The translations under genes were made by a program, and so were the position numbers. 42,085 nt of DNA from Snowella sp. (GTDB taxonomy: Bacteria; Cyanobacteriota; Cyanobacteriia; Cyanobacteriales; Microcystaceae), in contig QBMS01000004.1 in the NCBI GenBank assembly GCA_003249095.1, positions 1 through 42,085 on the forward strand, given 5' to 3'. Below the pieces are notes generated by a model. That model saw only the letters and a program-made list of their open reading frames with translations. It made no database searches and was not told where the DNA came from. The stretch's first letter is position 1; each line of letters opens with the position of its first letter. Shown here one piece after another: positions 1 to 7,868 of the stretch.

Positions 1-30
1 TTTTAGCTTGCTTTTCATGATAAGTTTTGA

Positions 31-1236
31 TTATCACTTTTTATTCAGGAGAGCCGATTTCCAGAAGATATTGATCGCATATATTTTATCCCCGATACGC
101 TTTGGCATCGCTTACTTTTGAAAATAGCAATACTTCTACCCCACAGAATATCTTTTTTTACTTTTGGTTTTTTATTAAGATTACTTACCCAGAGTCTTCA
201 GAGAGGTCTGGCTAAACAAATTATTAGAGAGCAAAAAATAGATATTATTCATCAACCCATTCCTGTCTCTCCTAAAGATCCTTCAATGCTTTTTGACTTG
301 GGTGTACCAATTATTATTGGCCCAATGAATGGAGGAATGAATTATCCCCCTGCATTTCAAAAAATGCAAAGTAGATTGGTGGAAGCAGCAATAAGTTTTG
401 GACGTGCTTTATCTAGCTTTATGAATGTTGTTATCCCAGGTAAACTTAAGGCAACAACTTTATTAGTTGCTAATGCGCGAACAAGGGAAGCTTTGCCGTC
501 AAGTGTTCGAGAGGTTCCTACGATTGAACTAGTTGAAAATGGCGTAGATTTATCATTATGGACACAAGATTTATTAGAAAAAATTGAGCCAAATAAAGAA
601 AATTTTCAGGGAAAAGATCAACCAAATTTCACTCGTTTTGTCTTTATTGGAAGGTTAGTCGATTGGAAAGCGGTTGATTTGTTGTTAATCGCGTTTAAAC
701 AGGTATTAGAAAAAATTCCTGCTCGGTTAGATATTATTGGAGAGGGAGACCAAAAAGCTAATTTAGAAGAAATTGCTAGAAATTTAAGTTTAATACCTTC
801 TTCCAACGAGTTAAACTCCGATCGCTCTCAAGAGAATCTGCGTTTTTTGGGGTGGTTATCTCAAGCTGATTGCGCTAAACAATTAGGAGAATCCGATGTT
901 TTGGTTTTACCGAGTTTGTATGAATGTGGTGGTGCTGTTGTGTTAGAAGCGATGGCTTTGTCCTTACCCGTGATTGCAACTAATTGGGGCGGCCCTGCGG
1001 ACTATCTGGATGATTCCTGCGGAATTTTGGTCAATCCAGATTCTAGGGAAGGATTGATTGATGGTTTGGCGGCGGCCATGTTCGATTTAGCGAATTCTCC
1101 TGAACTGCGACAATCGATGGGAAAAGCGGGAGCGAAGAGGGTCGTGAATTTTTTTGATTGGGATAAGAAGGGAGAAAAAATTCTAGAAATTTATCAGGAT
1201 AGTATTGAGCGATATGCTAAAGATAAAAAACGTTAG
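31..1236 (+). CDS. Group 1 (GT4-like) glycosyltransferase, N-terminus missing or broken
   Basis: This is the C-terminal two thirds or more of a GT-B-fold glycosyltransferase that would move a sugar from a nucleotide donor, probably in exopolysaccharide or cell-surface glycan synthesis. The donor-binding half is complete: FIGRLVDWKAVDLL, then the E-x7-E region YECGGAVVLEAMA followed by PVIATNWGGPADYL. The acceptor half shows IIGPMNGGMNYP. Family-like sequence (PEDIDRIYFIPDTLWHRLL) extends upstream of the first possible start, a TTG at 118, back to about base 46. An in-frame TGA lies at 28-30. The usual N-terminal Rossmann strand and glycine loop are therefore in another frame, outside the window, or lost. 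No clear ribosome binding site precedes 118. I treat it as partial or frameshifted; the assignment to the glycosyltransferase superfamily is secure, the substrate unknown. Confidence 0.75.
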   Translation, partial: LSLFIQESRFPEDIDRIYFIPDTLWHRLLLKIAILLPHRISFFTFGFLLRLLTQSLQRGLAKQIIREQKIDIIHQPIPVSPKDPSMLFDLGVPIIIGPMNGGMNYPPAFQKMQSRLVEAAISFGRALSSFMNVVIPGKLKATTLLVANARTREALPSSVREVPTIELVENGVDLSLWTQDLLEKIEPNKENFQGKDQPNFTRFVFIGRLVDWKAVDLLLIAFKQVLEKIPARLDIIGEGDQKANLEEIARNLSLIPSSNELNSDRSQENLRFLGWLSQADCAKQLGESDVLVLPSLYECGGAVVLEAMALSLPVIATNWGGPADYLDDSCGILVNPDSREGLIDGLAAAMFDLANSPELRQSMGKAGAKRVVNFFDWDKKGEKILEIYQDSIERYAKDKKR

Positions 1237-1345
1237 AGGCGATCGCATTTTTATGTTGACTTTTTTAGTTATTGCTCAGAGTCTTATTTAGATATCATTT
1301 ATGATGCAGCGATCGCGTTAGTAGCTAACGTGACCAATAATTATC

Positions 1346-1717
1346 CTATATCTTCTTTTTCTTGTTGATAAATACGGATACGACCTCTTTGAATAATCCA
1401 AAGTTTACCCACAATATTTTCTATTTTTAATCCTGCAATCAATGTTTCAATTGCATCATCTAAATCTACTGGAGTTGGTCTAGATGGTAATCGTAAAACA
1501 GCAATTCCATTATAATTTTGTGGATTAAATTGTAATGGATTACTAAAGTCTAAATCGAGAGTGACTAAACACTTTCTTCAGCTTGACAAACATTGATCAC
1601 CACAGTATCAACGGCCGAGGTTAAACCCTGCTCCAGAACTGTAGAAACGTCATAACCTTCTTGTCTTAATCGCCGAATCCCTCGCGTTCCTAAATTTTCA
1701 TCTAGCTTAAATTTCAT
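1346..1717 (-). pseudogene. DUF5615 PIN-like toxin, frameshifted
   Basis: The reading begins with ATG at 1717, overlapping the stop of the DUF433 gene by ATGA. It encodes MKFKLDENLGTRGIRRL, the N-terminus of the DUF5615 PIN-like family with its early acidic residue. After CQAEE it runs into TAG at 1565-1567. A shift of one base near 1570-1577 restores the frame, giving KCLVTLDLDFSNP, then a continuous coding stretch to a stop at 1346-1348. In related proteins the acidic LDLDF segment belongs to the putative nuclease site. This looks like a one-base deletion in the toxin of a DUF433/DUF5615 type II toxin-antitoxin pair. A sequencing error is the main alternative. Both halves were translated by eye. 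Confidence 0.72.
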
Positions 1718-1962
1718 GCTGTTTCTCCCAAGGGAATATCAATATAACGTTCCCTGGACATTTCTGCTCCGTAGGCAAGACAGGCATAGATATCTTCTAT
1801 TTGCAATTGAGGGTATTCTTCGAGTAATTCGGAAATTGTCATTCCGCTTGCTAAAAAATCTAGTATTAAAGAAACCCAAATTCGATGGCCTTTGATACAG
1901 GGTTTACCAAAGCAAATATTAGGATTAATCGAAATTCGAGAGAGTAGGTTTTGTTTATTCAT
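1714..1962 (-). CDS. DUF433 antitoxin-like protein
   Basis: An 82-residue protein of the DUF433 family. It has the expected core: RISINPNICFGKPCIKGHRI, then a helix-turn-helix-like part (LDFLASGMTISELLEEYP) and the closing IEDIYACLAYGA. The family is predicted to be the antitoxin of DUF5615 (PIN-like) toxins and to bind its own promoter. Its stop overlaps the ATG of the downstream toxin by 4 bases, the normal arrangement for such pairs, but that toxin is frameshifted here. The antitoxin is intact and may persist as an orphan. Confidence 0.85.
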   Translation of the reverse strand: MNKQNLLSRISINPNICFGKPCIKGHRIWVSLILDFLASGMTISELLEEYPQLQIEDIYACLAYGAEMSRERYIDIPLGETA

Positions 1963-2101
1963 CTTATTATTTGTGTTTGATTTAATTGTTATGACAATTT
2001 TGTTTTAAATATTAAGCTATAATTCGGCGATCGCGTGTTTGATCTAAAAATAATTTGATTCGGATTTGGCGATGGTTTTTATTGTTTGGCGATCGCGTTA
2101 T

Positions 2102-2317
2102 TCAGCCAGTGAATTCTCGATCAGCTTGGGGCGAATAGGGGAGGATTTTGCGATAGGCATTATCGTCTCCCTTTAATTTTTTAAGATTGCTAATTTCTTT
2201 AAGATTCCGAACCGCTAAAATATCAGTAAAGACAAGGCTTTTTACAACTGAGTAAGAGGATGTACTTTTTAGGCTTTTAATATCTTTAATAAAAGTAGGA
2301 AGATAATTGATTTTCAT
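2102..2317 (-). pseudogene. RelE/ParE-like toxin, C-terminally truncated
   Basis: A 71-residue reading that opens like cyanobacterial RelE-family toxins: MKINYLPTFIKDIKSLKS, then a NLKEISNLKKLKG segment and NAYR. In intact relatives NAYR is followed by an R-x-GDYR-x-GF strand carrying the basic catalytic residues. Here the sequence instead continues KILPYSPQADREFTG and stops, so the catalytic half is missing. The ATG at 2317 overlaps the stop of the upstream antitoxin gene (ATGA). I infer a dead toxin whose 3' end was replaced or deleted. The sequence downstream shows only HIP1 repeats and no remnant of the expected end. Confidence 0.65.
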
Positions 2318-2517
2318 TCTTTTTCTAATTCAATTAGAGCTTCCTCAAGGCTTAAGGGAGTTTCATCTTTAACAGCTATCATGGCACGATAAAGTCCTGT
2401 ATCTTCGTAGGTTTCAATCATTTGTTGATAATCTTCAAAGTTAAGGATAACCTGTTGAATATGACCTTGATTATCAATAATCAATTCTTGAGCTAAAGGA
2501 TAATCTTTTATATTCAT
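2314..2517 (-). CDS. Small antitoxin-like protein (Phd/YefM or RelB type)
   Basis: A 67-residue acidic protein (MNIKDYPLAQELIIDNQGHI, then VILNFEDYQQMIETYEDTGLY and an acidic C-terminus ALIELEKE). This pattern, a short DNA-binding N-terminus followed by an acidic toxin-wrapping tail, is typical of cyanobacterial antitoxins that precede RelE-like toxins. Its ATG (2515-2517) overlaps the TGA of the STAND gene, and its own stop overlaps the ATG of the truncated toxin. The three reading frames are thus linked by two ATGA overlaps and are probably translationally coupled. The family call rests on length, context and composition rather than a decisive motif. Confidence 0.7.
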   Translation of the reverse strand: MNIKDYPLAQELIIDNQGHIQQVILNFEDYQQMIETYEDTGLYRAMIAVKDETPLSLEEALIELEKE

Positions 2518-4577
2518 GATTTTTCCTCATTATTATAGGGTTTTGAATTTTCTGCTAATGTAGCCTGAATTTTGGCGAGGAGTTCTTCGCAGTCTTTGAC
2601 TAAAGGAATGCCAAGTTCTTGGGAGAGAGTGAGGGCATTTTGGCAATGGCTGAGGGCGAGTTGGGGTTGATTGGTTTGATGGGCGATCGCACCGAGAGCT
2701 TTGAGGCTATGGGGAATTAAAGGTTTAAAGTTAATCTCTTGGGAAATCACTAAGGATTCTTGAATTTTGGTTTCTGCTTCGCTATAGTTTTCAAGTTTGA
2801 TCAACGTCTCCCCTATATTATGTAAAGAAATTGCCACCCCTCGCCGAAAGCCGATTTGTTCACTGATGTCGTGAAATTGCTGATGATGGTTGATCGCTTT
2901 TTCATATTGCTCCAAGGAATTATAACAACTGCCTAAAACACTCAGAGAAATTGCCACCCCTTGTCGATTGCCAATTTCTTCATCGATTTCGAGAGATTGC
3001 TGTTGATAGGCGATTGCTTTTTTACACTGCCCCAAGAAATAATAACAATTGCCTAAATTGCCCAGAGAACTTGCCACCCCTTGCCGATCGCCGATTTTTT
3101 CTTTGATTTCGAGAGATTGTTGTTGATAGGTGATCGCTTTTTTATACTGCCCCAAGGAATAATAACAACCGCCTAAATTGCCTAGAGAATTTGCCACCCC
3201 TTGCCGATCGCCGATTTCTTCACTGATGGCGTGATCTTGCTGGTGGTGGGCGATCGCTTTTTTATACTGCCCCAAGGAACCATAACAAAGTCCCAAACGG
3301 TTTAACGATTCGCGATGACAATCTTGTTCTCGCTGACTCCCTGCGATTACCTGCTCATATAACTGCGCGTTCTGACGATAAAACCCTTGAAAACTCAGAA
3401 AGTAATGAACTGATTTATTTTTCCCTTCTCCTCCTCGATCCTCATTCAAAATATCATAGGCTAACTGCCATTCTCCCAATTCCCCTGCATGGTAAAACCC
3501 CTCTAAATACGCCGTCAAATCTTCCAACGATTCCCAGGGAGGCGAAGGTAAATGGGCCAAAAAATAATCTAACGCTGACTGATGCGCCGATCGCAACACT
3601 TCAGAATCCGCTTGCTGTTGCACCACCATCGAAATTAAAAGCAAAAACTGAAACCGTCGCCGTTTTCCCTCCTTGGGTTCGGGGGGAAACTCCTGCAACA
3701 ACGACAAACGGGCTAAATACCGTAACTTTGCCTCTTTTACCTCGGCTGTTAACCCCTGAGCTAACCCTAGATCAAAAATCCCTCGCAATACCGATAACCG
3801 CTTTAAAATATCTCCTAACTTTGCCGACAATCGCGCCAAACTCGCCGCTACCACTTCTCTGACACAGGTTTCTGTATCACGGTGATAACCCTCCACCGTA
3901 AACAAATCTAAGCCCAAATTTTCCGCCTCTGTCACGCAAACCCCTTCCCCCAACTCCTCCCGCATCCAACTCGAGACCAGTTGCATCAAGAGGGGATGCC
4001 GATCCATTCGGTTCACAAAATGGGCTAATTCTTTCTGCGTTCCCGTTAAACCATAGTCTTCCGTCACCAAACGAATCGCATCGGCTTCTGCTAACCCTTT
4101 TAAGGGCAACCAATAACAACGCGGTAGTAAATTGGGGGCCAACGTTGGCTGTTCCCGACTGGTGAGCAATAGCTTACTATTACCCCCATTCCCTAACCAT
4201 TGGCTCAAAAATTGACCATAAACCGACTTCCCTTCTGCTGGTATTACCGTTTCCATATTGTCCAACACCAACAAACAAGGCTCGGCGGTTAACCCTGCGA
4301 TTATCTGCCCAATTAACGTCTCCTCGTCCCATTTTTCATCATAAGCTCGTCCTAATTGCTCCAATAACCATCGCCCAAATTGCGCCAAGGGGTAAGGCTG
4401 GATAAAACTCACCCACAACACCTGCCAATTAGGGGTTAACTGCTCCTTGAACTTCACCGCTAAAGCTGATTTACCATAGCCTCCTGCGGCTGTCATGCCG
4501 ATTAAACGTACTTTGTCATTGCTTAGGGCGGCTTGTAGTTCATCTATTTCATCCTGTCGTCCCTGCCATTCATCCAC
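2514..4577 (-). CDS. STAND (NB-ARC-like) ATPase with C-terminal TPR repeats
   Basis: A 687-residue protein from a GTG at 4577 with no visible ribosome binding site. The N-terminal part is a P-loop STAND domain: Walker A GMTAAGGYGKSALA near residue 30, Walker B PCLLVLDNMETV near 100, then KLLLTSREQP (sensor-like) and a HPLLMQLVSSW region as in NB-ARC proteins. A helical middle follows, then about five 40-residue kinesin-light-chain-type TPRs (AI..QQ..LEI.E.IGDRQGVA.SLGNLG.CY..LGQYKK), roughly residues 415-640. Such proteins act as ligand-triggered oligomerising switches, often in antiviral defence. The reading frame upstream is open for 25 codons (a Pro-rich linker ending LNTTPPPVDEW) back to a TGA that ends the neighbouring N-terminal domain. 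The two are almost certainly one ancestral gene. Confidence 0.85.
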   Translation of the reverse strand: MDEWQGRQDEIDELQAALSNDKVRLIGMTAAGGYGKSALAVKFKEQLTPNWQVLWVSFIQPYPLAQFGRWLLEQLGRAYDEKWDEETLIGQIIAGLTAEPCLLVLDNMETVIPAEGKSVYGQFLSQWLGNGGNSKLLLTSREQPTLAPNLLPRCYWLPLKGLAEADAIRLVTEDYGLTGTQKELAHFVNRMDRHPLLMQLVSSWMREELGEGVCVTEAENLGLDLFTVEGYHRDTETCVREVVAASLARLSAKLGDILKRLSVLRGIFDLGLAQGLTAEVKEAKLRYLARLSLLQEFPPEPKEGKRRRFQFLLLISMVVQQQADSEVLRSAHQSALDYFLAHLPSPPWESLEDLTAYLEGFYHAGELGEWQLAYDILNEDRGGEGKNKSVHYFLSFQGFYRQNAQLYEQVIAGSQREQDCHRESLNRLGLCYGSLGQYKKAIAHHQQDHAISEEIGDRQGVANSLGNLGGCYYSLGQYKKAITYQQQSLEIKEKIGDRQGVASSLGNLGNCYYFLGQCKKAIAYQQQSLEIDEEIGNRQGVAISLSVLGSCYNSLEQYEKAINHHQQFHDISEQIGFRRGVAISLHNIGETLIKLENYSEAETKIQESLVISQEINFKPLIPHSLKALGAIAHQTNQPQLALSHCQNALTLSQELGIPLVKDCEELLAKIQATLAENSKPYNNEEKS
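2829..3300 (-). repeat. Four 120-bp tandem repeats encoding TPR units
   Basis: Nucleotide-level tandem repeats with a 120-bp period, recognisable by the recurring core GATCGCTTTTTTATACTGCC (or close variants) near 3250, 3130, 3010 and 2890. Each copy encodes one 40-residue TPR. The two central copies are the most alike, suggesting recent duplication or gene conversion. Copy number may vary between strains. Confidence 0.75.
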
Positions 4578-4652
4578 AGGCGGAGGTGTGGTATTCAGGG
4601 TTGCTGATTGCGTTGGGGCTAACTTTGTCTGTTCCCTACCAGACGAATCCAG

Positions 4653-5099
4653 TCAATCAGTCTCTTGCACTCCAAAGTACATTTTCTCAGCGATATATTG
4701 CTTCCCACCTTGCTCTGCCTTGGCCTGAATATTCCTGTTATTATCCCCAGTGGAATTGAGGGTCATATTGCTATTGTCTTGAATTTTTCCCGCCTGAATT
4801 TGCTGGGCTAAGGTTTTGATCTCTGTGGCAAAAGTCTCATCATTATCCATTTCCACATCTAAATTTTTAGCAATGATTTCCAATGCCTTTTTGTCTCCCT
4901 GTTCTGCTTGAGTCAAAGCCTGATCCAGTTTTTCCGATTTGCCCTGCAATCTCTCCCAAAGCTTCTTTCGCAAACTATCCATTGCGGCGATCGCTTCCGT
5001 CGTAAACTTTTTACCTAATTCACCTGCCCCAGATTCTAAAATTTTTTGGAAAGCAAGATTAGCAATGACCGATGCTGTTAACGTTAAGGGTTCTACCAT
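4653..5099 (-). CDS. N-terminal domain of the STAND protein, cut off by an in-frame TGA
   Basis: A 148-residue reading starting MVEPLTLTASVIANLAFQKI, then a helical acidic region and a short Asn/Gly-rich segment (MTLNSTGDNNRNIQ) ending near YFGVQETD. In other cyanobacteria this kind of N-terminus (helical domain, then a TGDNN-type strand) is followed directly by NB-ARC or other signalling domains. Here the TGA at 4653-4655 is exactly in frame with the STAND reading: 25 codons separate it from the GTG used at 4577. The 148-residue part, linker and STAND part would make one 860-residue protein if the TGA were a sense codon. Nonsense mutation, stop readthrough or sequencing error are all possible. 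Confidence 0.8.
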   Translation of the reverse strand: MVEPLTLTASVIANLAFQKILESGAGELGKKFTTEAIAAMDSLRKKLWERLQGKSEKLDQALTQAEQGDKKALEIIAKNLDVEMDNDETFATEIKTLAQQIQAGKIQDNSNMTLNSTGDNNRNIQAKAEQGGKQYIAEKMYFGVQETD

Positions 5100-5381
5100 A
5101 ATGGGCTTATAAACTAGAATCTGTTTTAAATCATACCGCTTTTTCCAAAAAAGAATAACGTTTGCTTAAACTGCTGTATTAAAGTCTAGTGATCGCCGGA
5201 GTTGTGAAGGGTTCCATCGTCTTAATCAGGCGATTTTATGAGATTTTTTGATTCTAATACATCCATGTCGAAATAACCAGCGATCGCATTTTAGTAGTGG
5301 AGATTGAGAACAGCGATCGCGTTAATTTAGAAAGATTATGATTATGATAGAAATGTAAGTACAGCAAGGAGTCGTAAACAA
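5100..5381. other. Intergenic region between divergent genes
   Basis: This 282-bp gap separates the minus-strand STAND cluster from the plus-strand DUF29 gene, so it should hold two outward promoters. Two HIP1 octamers occur at about 5280 and 5313 in similar surroundings. A run AGCAAGGAG just before the DUF29 ATG is a plausible ribosome binding site. Nothing else was recognised. Confidence 0.5.
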
Positions 5382-5843
5382 ATGACACAAGCCTTAAACT
5401 TAACAAAATCGCCGACAACATTATACGATAACGACTTTTTGCAATGGACAGAAACAACGATCGCCCAATTACAGAATAGAGACTTTAAACAATTAGATAT
5501 TGCCAACTTAATAGAGGAAATAGACTCATTGGGAAAAGCGCAAAAAAATGCCTTTAAAGGACAAATTCGAGCATTAATAGAGCATATCTTAAAAAGATGT
5601 TATGTCGAGATGCCCTGGGAATATCACGGCTGGGAACGGACAATTCGCAACATTCGTCCCGAAATTGAAGACTTGATTGAAACGTCTCCCAGCTTGCAAA
5701 ATGACTTTTCCGATGTTTTAGATAAGGTTTATCAGCAATGCCTCAAAAAACTGCGACCCGAATATAAAAACACAAACTTTCCTGATACTTGGCAATTGAC
5801 GCGATCGCTGGATGACCTTCTGAATTTAGATGTATGGGAATAG
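5382..5843 (+). CDS. DUF29 family protein
   Basis: A 153-residue protein with the full DUF29 layout. It has the N-terminal YDNDFLQWTETTIAQLQNRDF segment split around the conserved WxE-T, then LDIANLIEEIDSLGKAQKNAF, a central LIEHILKRCYVEMP helix and GWERTIRNIRPEIEDLIETSPSL. DUF29 proteins are abundant in cyanobacteria; their function is not known. The gene is preceded by an AAGGAG-type site. It is the first of three DUF29 genes in this window (the others near 20.1 and 32.4 kb) and lies beside the degraded toxin-antitoxin/STAND block. Confidence 0.9.
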   Translation: MTQALNLTKSPTTLYDNDFLQWTETTIAQLQNRDFKQLDIANLIEEIDSLGKAQKNAFKGQIRALIEHILKRCYVEMPWEYHGWERTIRNIRPEIEDLIETSPSLQNDFSDVLDKVYQQCLKKLRPEYKNTNFPDTWQLTRSLDDLLNLDVWE

Positions 5844-5990
5844 CGATCAACGACATTCAAGAATCGGATTTTAACTGAAACGACCTTTATTGACCTTACT
5901 TAAAGATTTCGCCAAATCGGGACTAAAACTATTACAATGGTATATTTGCTGCGGATGTAACTGATTGCGATTCCCCGTAGGCAACAATAT

Positions 5991-7163
5991 ATGCTCAACC
6001 CAAACCTAACAGAGATAGAACTCTCAAAAGATGAATACCAACGGTATTCCCGTCACATTATATTGCCAGAAGTAGGACTAGACGGACAAAAACGCCTAAA
6101 AGCCGCTAGTGTCCTCTGTGTTGGTACGGGGGGACTCGGTTCTCCTCTCCTGCTGTACTTGGCCGCGGCTGGAGTCGGTCGGATTGGCATTGTTGATTTT
6201 GATATTGTTGACAGTTCCAACCTACAGCGTCAGATTATTCACGGGACTTCCTGGGTCGGTAAGCCCAAAGTCGAGTCTGCCAAAAACCGAATTTTAGAAA
6301 TTAATCCCTTCTGTCAGGTCGATTTATACGAAACCCCCCTCAGTTCTGCCAATGCGATCGATATTATCAAACCCTACGATATCGTCATTGATGGAACCGA
6401 TAATTTTCCGACCCGTTACCTGACCAATGATGCCTGTGTCTTGCTAGATAAACCGAATATCTATGGGTCGATCTTCCGCTTTGAAGGCCAAGCAACGGTC
6501 TTTAATTATCAAGGTGGCCCCAACTATCGCGATTTATACCCCGAACCACCCCCACCAGGCATGGTTCCTTCCTGTGCAGAAGGTGGCGTTTTGGGCGTAT
6601 TACCTGGCATTATTGGTACAATTCAAGCAACGGAAGCCATTAAGATTATTCTAGGGGCAGAAAATACCCTGAGTGGTCGTTTATTACTATTTAACGCCTG
6701 GGATATGAAGTTTAGGGAGCTAAAACTGCGTCCCAATCCTGAGCGTCCTGTGATCAAGGAACTGATTGATTACGAACAATTCTGTGGGATTCCCCAGGCA
6801 AAAGCGGCAGAGGAAGCCGAAAAATCTGCAACGATGGAAATGACGGTCTCGGAATTAAAAACCTTGATGGACAATGGCCCCCAGGACTTTGTTCTGATTG
6901 ATGTCCGTAATCCCAATGAATACGAAATTGCTCGCATTCCAGGGTCGGTTCTGATTCCCCTTCCCGATATTGAACAGGGTAAGGGCATTGAACAAGTCCG
7001 TGAATTGCTGAATGGTCATCGATTGATTGCCCATTGTAAGTTAGGCGGGCGATCGGCTAAGGCCCTAGCAATTCTCAAAGAAGCGGGCATTGAGGGAATT
7101 AATGTCAAAGGCGGCATTACGGCCTGGAGTCAAGAAGTTGATGACCGTGTTCCCCAGTACTAA
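5991..7163 (+). CDS. moeZ: MoeZ/MoeBR-type adenylyltransferase-sulfurtransferase
   Basis: A 390-residue two-domain enzyme that adenylates and then thiolates ubiquitin-like sulfur carrier proteins (ThiS/MoaD/CysO type) for molybdopterin, thiamin or other sulfur transfer. Residues 1-270 are the ThiF/MoeB domain: nucleotide loop VGTGGLGSP at about 44-52, DGTDNFPTRYLTNDAC, and SCAEGGVLGVLPG. Residues from about 280 form a rhodanese domain with IDVRNPNEYEIARIPGS and the active-site loop CKLGGRS, with the sulfur-carrying Cys near 349. The paired CxxC zinc motifs of E. coli MoeB are not visible: the sequence is YRDLYPEPPPPG where YRC would be expected. This matches the MoeZ group as I know it. A terminator-like hairpin follows, so it is probably monocistronic. 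Confidence 0.9.
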   Translation: MLNPNLTEIELSKDEYQRYSRHIILPEVGLDGQKRLKAASVLCVGTGGLGSPLLLYLAAAGVGRIGIVDFDIVDSSNLQRQIIHGTSWVGKPKVESAKNRILEINPFCQVDLYETPLSSANAIDIIKPYDIVIDGTDNFPTRYLTNDACVLLDKPNIYGSIFRFEGQATVFNYQGGPNYRDLYPEPPPPGMVPSCAEGGVLGVLPGIIGTIQATEAIKIILGAENTLSGRLLLFNAWDMKFRELKLRPNPERPVIKELIDYEQFCGIPQAKAAEEAEKSATMEMTVSELKTLMDNGPQDFVLIDVRNPNEYEIARIPGSVLIPLPDIEQGKGIEQVRELLNGHRLIAHCKLGGRSAKALAILKEAGIEGINVKGGITAWSQEVDDRVPQY

Positions 7164-7198
7164 TCCAGTAGAAATCACTTTTTTGAGGTAATTTAGAA

Positions 7199-7236
7199 GC
7201 ACGGAGGGGATACATCTTGATCTTCCGTGCGTCTTT
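7199..7236 (+). terminator. Hairpin terminator after moeZ
   Basis: The stem GCACGGA (7199-7205) pairs with TCCGTGC (7224-7230), followed by GTCTTTT. It lies between moeZ and the secreted-protein gene. Confidence 0.6.
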
Positions 7237-7287
7237 TGTTTAAAATCCGATTGATCCAACCGTTCTCCATTTTTTGAAGAGTCCCCC

Positions 7288-7863
7288 ATGATGAAGCCCG
7301 AAATTTTTCAGTCTTGTTTGCGTAAAACTGCCCTGCTATCTCTCCCTGTTGGCTTAATGCTCTTGAGTTTACCTATGCCCCAGGCCCAAGCGGGTAATTG
7401 GAATCAATTTGATGTTTGTGTTGGTCAATTGAAAGATAGCGGCGTTGCGGCGGATAAGGCGGGGACAGCTTGTTCGGGGGCTTTAATTCCCAAAGAGTTA
7501 TCCGAATGTGTGGTGATTGTTCGGAGAAATTCTCCCATTGATGCGGATAATGCTCTACAAGGTTGTTATCAAGTCCGACGACCGATCGACTTAGGGAATT
7601 GTGTGGCAGATATTCAACGCGCAACCCTGGGGGGCTATACGGGAGACAAAACGACTACTGGAACAACAACGGATTCTCCTTCCCTTGCGGCTTTAAATTC
7701 TTGTCGTAAAAGCTTGTTACCTGGCAGACATTCGGAATGCGTAATTGCCCTTAGTCGAGACACGGCGACCTATACACCAATCAAGGCGATGGATACTTGT
7801 CTTGCGGCGGAAGATTTTCCCAAGGATCTTTTTCCTGCCTATGTTCAACAGCCTGTTCAGTAG
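7288..7863 (+). CDS. Secreted Cys-rich protein of unknown function
   Basis: A 191-residue protein with a convincing Sec signal peptide: basic start, hydrophobic core LLSLPVGLMLLSLPMPQ, and an AQA-G cleavage site near residue 35. The mature part holds eight cysteines in a loose repeat (CVGQL, CSGAL, CVVIV, CYQV, CVADI, CRKSL, CVIAL, CLAAED), where each Cys starts a short helix-like segment and P-x-x-L-x-x-C recurs. The even number of Cys suggests disulfides in the periplasm or thylakoid lumen. A second Met follows the first immediately, so either may be used. I do not recognise a named family. The downstream amidotransferase starts 5 bases after its stop, so the two are likely cotranscribed. 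Confidence 0.8.
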   Translation: MMKPEIFQSCLRKTALLSLPVGLMLLSLPMPQAQAGNWNQFDVCVGQLKDSGVAADKAGTACSGALIPKELSECVVIVRRNSPIDADNALQGCYQVRRPIDLGNCVADIQRATLGGYTGDKTTTGTTTDSPSLAALNSCRKSLLPGRHSECVIALSRDTATYTPIKAMDTCLAAEDFPKDLFPAYVQQPVQ

Positions 7864-7868
7864 GGAAT

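Noticed and set aside
4495-4728. Plus-strand frame across the STAND TGA region
   Set aside because: Antisense shadow of the STAND gene with biased composition.
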